A stretch of DNA of 11,422 nucleotides from Nanobdellota archaeon (GTDB lineage Archaea > Nanobdellota > Nanobdellia > Woesearchaeales > JAHJBD01): NCBI GenBank assembly GCA_018813725.1, contig JAHJBD010000036.1, positions 1-11,422 on the forward strand, in the 5' to 3' direction. Positions 5,635-11,422 of this stretch are shown here, piece after piece. The notes beneath the pieces were generated by a model. The model worked only from the letters and a program-made list of their open reading frames with translations, did no database searches and was not told the origin of the DNA. Position 1 is the stretch's first letter; every line of letters begins with the position of its first letter. Made by a program: the position numbers and the translations under genes.

Positions 5635-6438
5635 CTAGACAACACTTAACCATTTGTGATATTTAGGCAGTTTGCCGTGCACTGCATCCAAGTATAATCC
5701 CTTAAGCTTTTCAGTGATAGGTCCAGGCGCATTCTTCCACACATGCTCATCGATCTGACCAATCACAGTTACCTCAGCTGCTGTTCCTGTAAAGAAAGCT
5801 TCATCAGCAGATGTCATGTCCTGCTTTGTCAACACCTTTTCTTTAACCTCTAAGCCTTGATCTCTTGCTATCTGCGTAACTGAATCACGTGTGATACCAG
5901 GAAGCACATTTCCCAGTGCTGGGGTAAATATCTTACCATCTTTTACTATAAACAGGTTCTCCCCAGGACCTTCTGCGATATTTCCCTCATAATCAAGCAA
6001 AATTGCCTCGTTAAAACCTGCCTGCTTAGCTTCTATGCTTGCAAATATTGAATTGACATAGTGGCCATCTATCTTAGCTTCAGCATGTGTTGATCTTGGA
6101 TGAAGCCTGACAAATGAAGATGTCTTTACTTTTACTGCTGAATCACCTAGATACGAACCCCAGGGCCAGCATGCGATCGAGACATTTACAGGAGCACCAT
6201 GCGGATCCAATCCCATCTTGCCATAACCATAGTAGATTATCGGCCTGATATAACCAGCATCGATCCCATTCTCCTTCACAGTCTTAAGCGTAGCTTCGAT
6301 AAGCTCTTCTTCAGAAAAAGGAACCTTCATGAAACATGTCTTTGCACCTTTAAGCAGCCTTTGGATATGCTCCTTAAGCCTAAATACAGCAGGTCCTTTA
6401 TCAGTCATGTAAAACCTGATACCCTCAAACACTCCCAA
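5635..6438 (-). CDS. ilvE: Branched-chain amino acid aminotransferase, main body (frame-disrupted gene)
   Basis: IlvE is a PLP enzyme (fold type IV) that makes valine, leucine and isoleucine from their 2-oxo acids with glutamate. This intact 267-codon frame holds nearly the whole enzyme: GVFEGIRFY at its start, AKIDGHYVNS (121-130) with the PLP-binding Lys122, EGPGENLFIV, and PGITRDSV near the phosphate site. The normal protein begins about 30 residues earlier. Those residues are encoded just upstream (6560-6468), but a stretch of about 29 bp containing a palindrome and stops separates them and changes the frame. The first codon assigned here is TTG at 6438-6436, which has no ribosome binding site and falls inside the conserved HYGxGVFEG motif, so it is not a credible natural start. 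The product is either not made properly, or the two parts are joined by an unusual mechanism. It ends the ilvD, permease, ilvE run. Confidence 0.88.
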   Translation of the reverse strand: MGVFEGIRFYMTDKGPAVFRLKEHIQRLLKGAKTCFMKVPFSEEELIEATLKTVKENGIDAGYIRPIIYYGYGKMGLDPHGAPVNVSIACWPWGSYLGDSAVKVKTSSFVRLHPRSTHAEAKIDGHYVNSIFASIEAKQAGFNEAILLDYEGNIAEGPGENLFIVKDGKIFTPALGNVLPGITRDSVTQIARDQGLEVKEKVLTKQDMTSADEAFFTGTAAEVTVIGQIDEHVWKNAPGPITEKLKGLYLDAVHGKLPKYHKWLSVV

Positions 6439-6445
6439 ACTGGTC

Positions 6446-6462
6446 TTAGAGTATTACTCTAA
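6446..6462. repeat. Perfect 17-bp palindrome inside the ilvE interruption
   Basis: TTAGAGTATTACTCTAA has 8-bp arms around one central base. In the ilvE transcript it can form a stem of at least seven pairs with a three-base loop, extendable by a U-G pair. The first in-frame stop of the 5' ilvE segment (UAG, 6461-6459) lies in the stem. I saw no second copy in this window, so it is not shown to be a dispersed repeat. Confidence 0.8.
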
Positions 6463-6560
6463 AGATTTCCATAGTGAAGCGTATGAGTCAAAACATGAAT
6501 TTTTGCGTCCTTCCAAGGTACTAAATTACCGTCCATCCATATGAACTTAGTTTCATCCAT
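6459..6560 (-). pseudogene. ilvE: 5' segment of ilvE ending at an early stop
   Basis: From the ATG at 6560-6558 the minus strand encodes MDETKFIWMDGNLVPW, then KDAKIHVLTHTLHYG (residues 17-31), which is the expected IlvE N-terminus up to the conserved HYG. Two more codons (Asn, Leu) follow and then UAG at 6461-6459. The proper continuation GVFEGIR lies 29 bp further on in a different frame. Good initiation signals (TATA box, GGAGG seven bases before the ATG) show that this is the true start of the gene. It may be a recent inactivation, a sequence or assembly fault, or the first part of a recoded message. Confidence 0.85.
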
Positions 6561-6567
6561 TTTATTG

Positions 6568-6604
6568 CCTCCAACCAAAGGATAGTCAATTTTGGTTTAT
6601 ATAT
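6568..6604 (-). promoter_or_regulatory. ilvE promoter and Shine-Dalgarno site
   Basis: On the minus strand a TATA-like ATATATAAA (6604-6596) would start transcription near 6574. GGAGG (6572-6568) then lies seven bases before the ATG at 6560. The leader is about 14 bases, so ilvE has a leadered message, unlike many of its neighbours. It also has a promoter of its own, separate from any read-through from the permease gene. Confidence 0.6.
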
Positions 6605-6660
6605 CTTTTGTTAAATTGATTATACCAAGAAAATTATTTATATGCCAAATACTTACCAAA

Positions 6661-7530
6661 TCACAACACAAACCACAAAACCAGCGGCAATGTGACCAAG
6701 CTGATGATCGTGCTTATGAATACAACAGACGCTACCAGTGCAGCATCCCTGTGATATTTCTGGCATAAGATCATCGTGAAAACAGCAGAAGGCATTGATG
6801 CCTGCACCAGTATTACCTGTCTTGCAAGACCGCTTATGGAAAAAACAGTAACAATCAACAATGCAGAAAGAAAACCGCCGACAATCCTAAACAAGCTTAC
6901 AGAAACTGCAGCCTTTAATGACTTTATCCTTATCTCAGTCAACCTATAACCCAACACTAACAAAGCAGCAGGTATAGTTATCATACCTATCATCTCTATT
7001 GGCTTGAACAGTACCTCAGGAGTTTTTATGCTAAATATATTAAACAATAGCCCGATGATGACTGCATAAAGAAGTGGCGTTCGAAACATCTCTTTTAACT
7101 CCTTTTTTTTGTGCACAATATATATTCCAAAACTAAACAAGAACAGGCCATTCACAATATCAAATATTATCGCTTGAGAAAGTCCAGCCATACCAAAGGC
7201 AAACAGCGCAACAGGAAAACCCAAGTAACCAGTATTCCCTGTTGCTATCGGAAGATATATCCCTTTTCTCTTATCCTTGCTGAGCTTAAGATAGATAAAT
7301 GTTACAGCAACCAATAAAGCGATTACCCCAGCAGCAGATAGTATTATCCGTAGAAAGTCATCCATAGCAACATCAGCTGTGGACATTGACGAGAATATAA
7401 GCGCAGGACCTGCAATGTAGATTATCAGGTCCACTACGGGCTGAACATTAACCTTTGTTTTCTTGCCGACAAAAAAACCTACAGCGATTATCAGGAATAC
7501 CGGCAGTACTACATTTATTATCTCTAGCAT
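6661..7530 (-). CDS. AEC-family (auxin efflux carrier-like) permease
   Basis: The 289-residue protein is hydrophobic throughout, with roughly eight to ten transmembrane segments in two halves joined by a basic loop (about 139-150, His-Lys-Lys-Lys). Family features are the N-terminal segment LPVFLIIAVGFFVGK (9-23), GNTGYLGFPV (98-107) in the first half, and QASMPSAVFTMILCQKY (243-259) in the second half, where AEC proteins keep a Met-Pro and a following aromatic/basic position. Family members move organic anions such as malate, malonate and auxin, so the substrate cannot be read from sequence. It lies 36 bp downstream of ilvD on the same strand and upstream of ilvE, so a 2-oxo acid or branched-chain amino acid substrate is a reasonable inference. 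A weak TATA-like GTTTTAAT lies about 26 bp upstream of the ATG, so co-transcription with ilvD or a leaderless message are both possible. Confidence 0.88.
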   Translation of the reverse strand: MLEIINVVLPVFLIIAVGFFVGKKTKVNVQPVVDLIIYIAGPALIFSSMSTADVAMDDFLRIILSAAGVIALLVAVTFIYLKLSKDKRKGIYLPIATGNTGYLGFPVALFAFGMAGLSQAIIFDIVNGLFLFSFGIYIVHKKKELKEMFRTPLLYAVIIGLLFNIFSIKTPEVLFKPIEMIGMITIPAALLVLGYRLTEIRIKSLKAAVSVSLFRIVGGFLSALLIVTVFSISGLARQVILVQASMPSAVFTMILCQKYHRDAALVASVVFISTIISLVTLPLVLWFVL

Positions 7531-7566
7531 AATAAGAAAAATAATAAAGAAGGTATTAAAACCTTT

Positions 7567-9207
7567 TTATTTACAATAGCAGTTTTTCCCCTTGAACTTT
7601 TCCCTGAATGCTGTAAGCATAGGCGTCATCTTTCTTACAGGGCAAACCTTTTCCTTTAAGCGATTCTTAATATCTTCATCAGTAAGCTTCACATTTATTG
7701 AGCGTTTAGGGATATCTATCGCTATAATGTCACCATCACGGATAGCACCTATAGCACCGCCATTGTAAGCTTCCATCTCGATGTGTCCGATGCAGGGCCC
7801 AGATGTTCCTCCAGAAAACCTTCCATCAGTAATAAGTGCAACTTTCTTGTAACCTGCTCCTTTGATAGCATCAGTAGGTGTCAGCATCTCAGGCATACCT
7901 GGAGCTCCGGCTGGACCCTGGTAAGGAAGTACAACAACATCACCTTCCTTGATATCCTTAGCCTCTATGGCATCCAAAAGCTCATCTTCTGTGTAGAAGA
8001 CCATTGCAGGCCCAGAATGCACCATCATCTCTTTCTCAACAGCTGTCTGCTTTATCACAGAACTGTTTGCTATGTTACCCTTCAATACTGCAATCCCCCC
8101 TTGTTTCATATAAGGATTATCAAGCTTTCTTATCGCATCGTCATTGGTAACTTTCCCTTCTTCAGCAATCTGCCTTATGGATTTTCCATTGACAGTTGGA
8201 CTTTCCTTAACCATCGCCTTAAGCCGGTTAAGGACACCTGGTACACCGCCGGCAGCATCAATATCTGCAATCTCATAATCCGGCCCAGCTGGTATTATCT
8301 TACATAAGTTCGGAGTCTTCCTTGATATCTCATCAAACCTATCCACACTGATATCAATCCCAGCTTCATGTGCAACTGCAGGGATATGAAGAACAGTATT
8401 TGTAGACCCGCCCATTGCCATATCAACCATTATAGCATTGTCAAATGCTGCCTTGGTCATGATATCACGAGGTTTGACATCTTTTTTCACAAGCTCAACA
8501 ATCTTTCTTCCAGTCTCATAAGCTTGCTTTTTCTTTAATGGATCAAGAGCAAGAGTCGTAGAACATCTTGTAACTGACATGCCAAGAACCTCAGTTACAG
8601 TAGCCATAGTATTTGCCGTATACAACCCGACGCAGCTTCCAGCACCGCATGTTAAGCAAGGCAGCATAGCGTTCGCTTCTGCTGCAGTCATCTTACCGCC
8701 TTTTACCTGTCCAACAAGTCCAAAACCTTCGATAGGATGATGTTTCTTTCCTTCAACAACATTAGCTTTCATCGGCCCGCCGGTAAGCATGATCGCAGGG
8801 ATATTCAATCGGCCAGCAGCCATCAGCATCCCTGGAGTAATCTTATCACAGTTAGTTACACCAACCCAACCATCCATGCTGTGCGACAGAGTCATGATCT
8901 CAATATTATCTGCGATATGCTCTCTGGAAGGAAGTGAAAGCCTCATCTCAACATGCATAGCTATGCCATCACATACACCAGGAACACCCCAAACAAATGG
9001 AACACCGCCAGCATCCCTGATCCCTCGCATGACCTCATCAGTCAAGGTATTAAGATGTATATGTCCAGGTATGATATTGTTGTAACTGTTAGCAACACCG
9101 ATAAAAGGTTTGTTCGATTCAAGGTCTTCTTTCCTAACACCAGCTGACATCAATAGAGCACGGTGCGGCAACGTTGAAATATCTTTTTTGAGTATATCTG
9201 ATTTCAT
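7567..9207 (-). CDS. ilvD: Dihydroxy-acid dehydratase
   Basis: IlvD dehydrates 2,3-dihydroxy-isovalerate and 2,3-dihydroxy-3-methylvalerate to the 2-oxo acid precursors of valine, leucine and isoleucine, using an Fe-S cluster and Mg2+. The 546-residue length is normal. Motifs are NCDKITPGM (119-127, cluster ligand Cys120), CLTCGAGSCVGLYTANTM (184-201, ligand expected at Cys192), and DGRFSGGTSGPCIGH toward the C-terminus. The first loop reads IIPGH (45-49), as in E. coli IlvD, rather than the TPCN form whose Cys holds a [2Fe-2S] cluster; this suggests the oxygen-labile E. coli-type cluster, by analogy only. I chose the ATG at 9207 because GGTGAT lies just upstream; an in-frame TTG at 9219 would add four residues but overlaps the expected transcription start. 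It heads the ilvD, permease, ilvE run. Confidence 0.96.
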   Translation of the reverse strand: MKSDILKKDISTLPHRALLMSAGVRKEDLESNKPFIGVANSYNNIIPGHIHLNTLTDEVMRGIRDAGGVPFVWGVPGVCDGIAMHVEMRLSLPSREHIADNIEIMTLSHSMDGWVGVTNCDKITPGMLMAAGRLNIPAIMLTGGPMKANVVEGKKHHPIEGFGLVGQVKGGKMTAAEANAMLPCLTCGAGSCVGLYTANTMATVTEVLGMSVTRCSTTLALDPLKKKQAYETGRKIVELVKKDVKPRDIMTKAAFDNAIMVDMAMGGSTNTVLHIPAVAHEAGIDISVDRFDEISRKTPNLCKIIPAGPDYEIADIDAAGGVPGVLNRLKAMVKESPTVNGKSIRQIAEEGKVTNDDAIRKLDNPYMKQGGIAVLKGNIANSSVIKQTAVEKEMMVHSGPAMVFYTEDELLDAIEAKDIKEGDVVVLPYQGPAGAPGMPEMLTPTDAIKGAGYKKVALITDGRFSGGTSGPCIGHIEMEAYNGGAIGAIRDGDIIAIDIPKRSINVKLTDEDIKNRLKEKVCPVRKMTPMLTAFREKFKGKNCYCK

Positions 9208-9211
9208 GATT

Positions 9212-9271
9212 ATCACCAAGCTAAAAGAAGCATTAAATGATATATAAAACTAACTAGAAAACCATATATAC
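9212..9271. promoter_or_regulatory. Divergent promoters of ilvD and the YycJ-type hydrolase
   Basis: Leftward, TTTATATAT (minus strand, 9248-9240) predicts a start near 9218, and GGTGAT (9217-9212) then sits four bases before the ilvD ATG at 9207. Rightward, ATATATAC (9264-9271) is centred about 25 bp from the ATG at 9292, with no ribosome binding site, so that message looks leaderless. One divergent region thus serves a leadered and a leaderless gene. Confidence 0.6.
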
Positions 9272-9291
9272 AACCTGTCCAACCCAAATTC

Positions 9292-10062
9292 ATGCAATCT
9301 TCTGCATTAGCTTCAGGTTCGTCTGGAAACTGCTTCTTCATAGAGGCAAATAACACACCCTTTCTTATCGATGCAGGAATAAGCGCAAAACAGATCTGCA
9401 GAAGACTAGAAAGCCTTGGAAAAGACCCAGAAAAGATTAAAGGTATATTCATCACGCACGAGCATTCTGACCATATTAAAGGGGTGGATGTGTTAGCAAG
9501 AAAATATAACATACCTGTATACCTTACAAGAAAATGCCATGAGAACTGCAACATTGAATCAGACCATTCATTAGTAAGACACATAGAGAAAGACAAAGAA
9601 TTGGATTTTCATGGGATAAAGATTTTGCCGTTCTCAAAAAATCACGATGCCTCAGATCCAGTAAGCTATGCAATAGCATACAGAGAAAAAAAGCTAAGCG
9701 TGATGACTGACATAGGTTTAGTCTGCAATAATGTAATTGACCACATAAGCGGTTCAGACCTAATCTTCATGGAGTCCAACCACGACCTGCAGATGCTTGA
9801 AAAAGGGCCATATCCAGCCTATCTAAAAAAAAGGATCGCCTCAGACTTTGGCCACTTAAGCAATTACGCAGCTGCATTATGCCTTCTAGAGCATGCGTCG
9901 CCCAAGCTGAAACACGTAATATTAAGCCACCTTTCTGAAAACAACAATACTGAAGAGATCGCATTAAAAACTATCAGGTCATTATTATCAACAAGAAAAG
10001 ATCTGAGCCTAAAGATACATTTATCTGGGAGACAAAAGCCTACTGAGATCATAACTATATAA
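9292..10062 (+). CDS. YycJ/WalJ-type MBL-fold metal-dependent hydrolase
   Basis: The 256-residue protein carries the full metallo-beta-lactamase signature. LASGSSGNC (6-14) opens the fold, LIDAG (25-29) follows, and THEHSDH (55-61) gives ligands His56, His58, Asp60 and His61. The next ligands are expected in KNHDASDPV (116-124, His118) and TDIG (139-142, Asp140). ESNHD (161-165), GHLSN (187-191) and HLSENNN (213-219) are the further motifs typical of YycJ/WalJ, a group best known from Firmicutes, where it has been linked to DNA processing and cell-wall regulation as a putative 5'-exonuclease-like enzyme. Its substrate in archaea is unknown. In contrast to the other MBL-fold gene at 4055-4837, all ligands are kept. 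It converges on the next gene with an eight-base overlap. Confidence 0.9.
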   Translation: MQSSALASGSSGNCFFIEANNTPFLIDAGISAKQICRRLESLGKDPEKIKGIFITHEHSDHIKGVDVLARKYNIPVYLTRKCHENCNIESDHSLVRHIEKDKELDFHGIKILPFSKNHDASDPVSYAIAYREKKLSVMTDIGLVCNNVIDHISGSDLIFMESNHDLQMLEKGPYPAYLKKRIASDFGHLSNYAAALCLLEHASPKLKHVILSHLSENNNTEEIALKTIRSLLSTRKDLSLKIHLSGRQKPTEIITI

Positions 10063-10669
10063 CATGATTGACCAAAGAACCAACTCTTTCGATCCTAACC
10101 TCTATCTTATCCCCTTTCTTCATAGGACCTATACCTTCTGGCGTACCAGTAGTGATGATATCCCCTGGAAGTAAAGTCATTATATGAGAAATATGTGACA
10201 CAACTGTCTCAACATCAAAGATAAAATCTGACGTGCTTGAATCTTGAACTACTTTCCCGTTAAGTATCGCCTTTATCTCAAGATTATTTGGATTACCAAC
10301 CTTGTCCCATGGCACAACCTTAGAGCTTATCGGACAGAAAGTATCAAAGCTTTTTGCACGTGTCCACTGCCCGTCAGCATGCTGCAAGTCACGCGCAGTA
10401 ACATCATTAAGACAGATAAAACCTTTAACATAGCTTCGAACATCCTTTTTAGAGATATTTTTGCATTTGCATCTGATGACCATAGCAAGCTCTGCTTCAT
10501 AATCAACCCGTTTAGACATTGAAGGATAGATTATATCATCCCCACCATATATGACAGAAGTATTTGGCTTCAAGAATATCAATGGAACATTGGGAAGTTC
10601 CATTTCCATCTCCTTTGCGTGTTTTTTGTAATTTAAACCGACGCAGATTATTTTAGAGGGTTTTGGCAT
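10055..10669 (-). CDS. Fumarylacetoacetate hydrolase-family enzyme
   Basis: This 204-residue protein corresponds to the single-domain FAH catalytic fold, which cleaves or decarboxylates 2-oxo/2,4-dioxo acids using a divalent metal (acylpyruvases, oxaloacetate decarboxylases, 2-hydroxyhepta-2,4-diene-1,7-dioate isomerases). Visible motifs are GLNYKKHAKEM (11-21), FLKP (32-35), DYEAELAMV (56-64) with metal-binding acidic residues, NDVTARDLQ (88-96) with the third acidic ligand, WTRAKSFDTFCP (102-113), and TGTPEGIG (174-181). The length is near the compact family size of about 200-220. The exact substrate cannot be told. No pathway partner lies next to it, and oxaloacetate or acylpyruvate turnover would be the default guesses. 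The ATG is preceded by an AT-rich box (minus strand ATTAATATC, about 10691-10699) centred 26 bp away, suggesting a leaderless message. Confidence 0.92.
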   Translation of the reverse strand: MPKPSKIICVGLNYKKHAKEMEMELPNVPLIFLKPNTSVIYGGDDIIYPSMSKRVDYEAELAMVIRCKCKNISKKDVRSYVKGFICLNDVTARDLQHADGQWTRAKSFDTFCPISSKVVPWDKVGNPNNLEIKAILNGKVVQDSSTSDFIFDVETVVSHISHIMTLLPGDIITTGTPEGIGPMKKGDKIEVRIERVGSLVNHVI

Positions 10670-10712
10670 TTAATTGCAGATCAATCTAATGATATTAATA
10701 ATTTGCTAATAA

Positions 10713-11189
10713 TCACCTTACAAGTTTAGCAATTTTGGGATCTAATAGACCTTTTGCCAAAGCTGTTTTAAATCCTTTTTTATGAACCTTAAACAAAATA
10801 CGTGAAACACTAATCAAAGTTACCACATCTACACCAGTATATTTAAGTTTTTTATACGTGTCAACTCCAGTTTTCACCATGAATTCAACCTGATCAATTG
10901 TTTGATGGTGATATCTACTGTTAGTTATCTGCAGATCGATACTCCCTGCGCTTTCGATTCGCTCAGAAAACCATAAGGGGATTTTACCCCTTTTTGAAAG
11001 TACACCAATACTTCTATGTGGCTTAAGAGTGAATTTTGTACCTTTTTGCAGAATGATCTGTAGAGCATATTCGCCTGGCAAAGTTTGAGTTGTAACTGTA
11101 TCAGCTCCAGTCTTCATCTCAAATCTAAATTTCGACAGACCAGCTCTATCCAAGGTTATTAATCCTGTTCTCGCCACAACATCTAACAT
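10713..11189 (-). CDS. Hypothetical basic protein, 158 residues
   Basis: I do not recognise this protein. It is 158 residues, rich in Lys/Arg and Thr/Val, without a signal peptide or convincing transmembrane helix and without cysteines. The N-terminal two thirds look beta-rich (for example KFRFEMKTG, YALQIILQKG and IDLQITNS), while the C-terminal 40 residues look helical and strongly basic (VHKKGFKTALAKGLL, ending KLVR). MKTGADTVT (25-33) and MVKTGVDTYK (104-113) look alike and hint at an internal repeat. It is a real gene by its signals: GGTGAT just upstream of the ATG and a TATA-like box at the right distance. The gene downstream (FAH family) is on the same strand but appears to have its own promoter. 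Nucleic-acid binding would fit the charge but is not shown. Confidence 0.7.
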   Translation of the reverse strand: MLDVVARTGLITLDRAGLSKFRFEMKTGADTVTTQTLPGEYALQIILQKGTKFTLKPHRSIGVLSKRGKIPLWFSERIESAGSIDLQITNSRYHHQTIDQVEFMVKTGVDTYKKLKYTGVDVVTLISVSRILFKVHKKGFKTALAKGLLDPKIAKLVR

Positions 11190-11194
11190 AATTC

Positions 11195-11232
11195 ATCACC
11201 AAAAATGTTTATTAACAAAACAATATATAAAT
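11195..11232 (-). promoter_or_regulatory. Promoter and Shine-Dalgarno site of the 158-residue gene
   Basis: The minus strand has ATTTATATAT (11232-11223), predicting a transcription start near 11201. GGTGAT (11200-11195) then lies five bases before the ATG at 11189. The arrangement copies that of ilvD almost exactly: a short leader that begins with the GGTGAT motif. Confidence 0.6.
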
Positions 11233-11335
11233 TTTTCCATAAGACTAGATATAACCAAAACTTTCCGATTATTTATATGCTCTTCTATCCCAAACCTAAA
11301 GAGGCTGTCCGACAATTACTGATTCTCTATTTTTT

Positions 11336-11350
11336 TCTCTCGTCGAGAGA
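11336..11350. repeat. Palindrome upstream of the right-edge gene
   Basis: TCTCTCGTCGAGAGA has 7-bp arms around one base. CTAT (11327-11330) and ATAG (11350-11353) extend the symmetry after a run of T on one side. It lies immediately upstream of the TATA box at 11359, where archaeal regulators often bind, so an operator is possible. A hairpin in an antisense transcript is the alternative. Confidence 0.5.
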
Positions 11351-11358
11351 TAGAAACA

Positions 11359-11402
11359 TTTATATACTTTCTCGTCTATAAAATTAGCAAAGATGAGGTG
11401 AT
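11359..11402 (+). promoter_or_regulatory. Promoter and Shine-Dalgarno site of the right-edge gene
   Basis: TTTATATA (11359-11366) predicts a transcription start near 11389, and AGGTGAT (11396-11402) then lies five bases before the ATG at 11408. The leader is about 19 bases. The GGTGAT core is the same as at ilvD and the 158-residue gene. Confidence 0.55.
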
Positions 11403-11407
11403 TCTAC

Positions 11408-11422
11408 ATGGCTTATATAAAA
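11408..11422 (+). CDS. Start of a gene that runs off the window
   Basis: An ATG follows a clear AGGTGAT ribosome binding site and a TATA-like box, and encodes MAYIK before the sequence ends. Five residues are too few to name the product. It is divergent from the 158-residue gene. Confidence 0.55.

Noticed and set aside
6436..6438. TTG at 6438 as the genuine ilvE start
   Set aside because: There is no ribosome binding site. The codon falls inside a conserved motif, and the missing N-terminus is encoded just upstream behind good initiation signals.
6433..6476. Archaeal bulge-helix-bulge intron in ilvE
   Set aside because: CACU can pair with AGUG, and CUU with GAG, around three-base bulges. 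Cutting at the standard positions in those bulges would join Tyr to a TGA stop, so splicing there would not restore the protein.
9208..9219. TTG at 9219 as the ilvD start
   Set aside because: It falls at the predicted transcription start and overlaps the GGTGAT site that serves the ATG at 9207.
11301..11325. GAGGCTGTCCGACAATT as an insertion-sequence end
   Set aside because: It resembles some IS termini, but no matching inverted copy or flanking direct repeat is in the window.
1..11422. CRISPR array, tRNA genes, toxin-antitoxin or phage module
   Set aside because: I saw no spaced direct repeats, no tRNA-like cloverleaf, and no small paired genes or phage structural genes.

Overview
This window is archaeal. 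It carries the archaea-specific tRNA-dependent amidotransferase genes gatD and gatE, an archaeal-type SRP (7S) RNA with promoter, and TATA-like boxes 24-28 bp upstream of many start codons with no leader (leaderless transcription). A second group of genes has a short leader with GGTGAT or GGAGG, which match an archaeal anti-Shine-Dalgarno. Very tight packing, convergent genes that share stop-codon bases, and AT-rich intergenic DNA would suit a small-genome lineage such as a DPANN archaeon; that placement is a guess from style, not a demonstrated phylogeny.

Layout. 1-739: N-terminal part of gatE (minus strand, runs off the left edge). 776-952: a small non-autonomous transposable element with 14-bp imperfect terminal inverted repeats and an 8-bp target duplication. 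1001-1795: an orphan CheR-like methyltransferase. 1792-3063: gatD (minus), separated from gatE by the CheR-like gene and the element. 3138-4058: a presenilin/signal-peptide-peptidase-type intramembrane aspartyl protease. 4055-4837: a metallo-beta-lactamase-fold protein that has lost every metal-ligand position I can align. About 4911-5166: SRP RNA. 5249-5632: VanZ-like membrane protein. 5635-6560: ilvE, interrupted by about 29 bp containing a 17-bp palindrome and a frame change. 6661-7530: AEC-family permease. 7567-9207: ilvD. 9292-10062: YycJ/WalJ-type MBL hydrolase with intact metal ligands. 10055-10669: fumarylacetoacetate hydrolase-family enzyme. 10713-11189: unrecognised basic protein. 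11408-end: first five codons of another gene.

How the genes work together. GatD and GatE form the amidotransferase that converts Glu-tRNA(Gln) to Gln-tRNA(Gln). The minus-strand run ilvD, permease, ilvE looks like a branched-chain amino acid cluster: IlvD makes the 2-oxo acids, IlvE transaminates them, and the permease between them may move a related compound. SRP RNA serves membrane-protein targeting. The rest is a mosaic of single housekeeping or accessory genes on alternating strands.

The points most worth a second look are the interrupted ilvE reading frame (takeoff-like GGA, early UAG inside a hairpin, and a downstream GGA at which the correct frame resumes), the dead MBL-fold protein, and the small element with its transposase-like internal reading frame.
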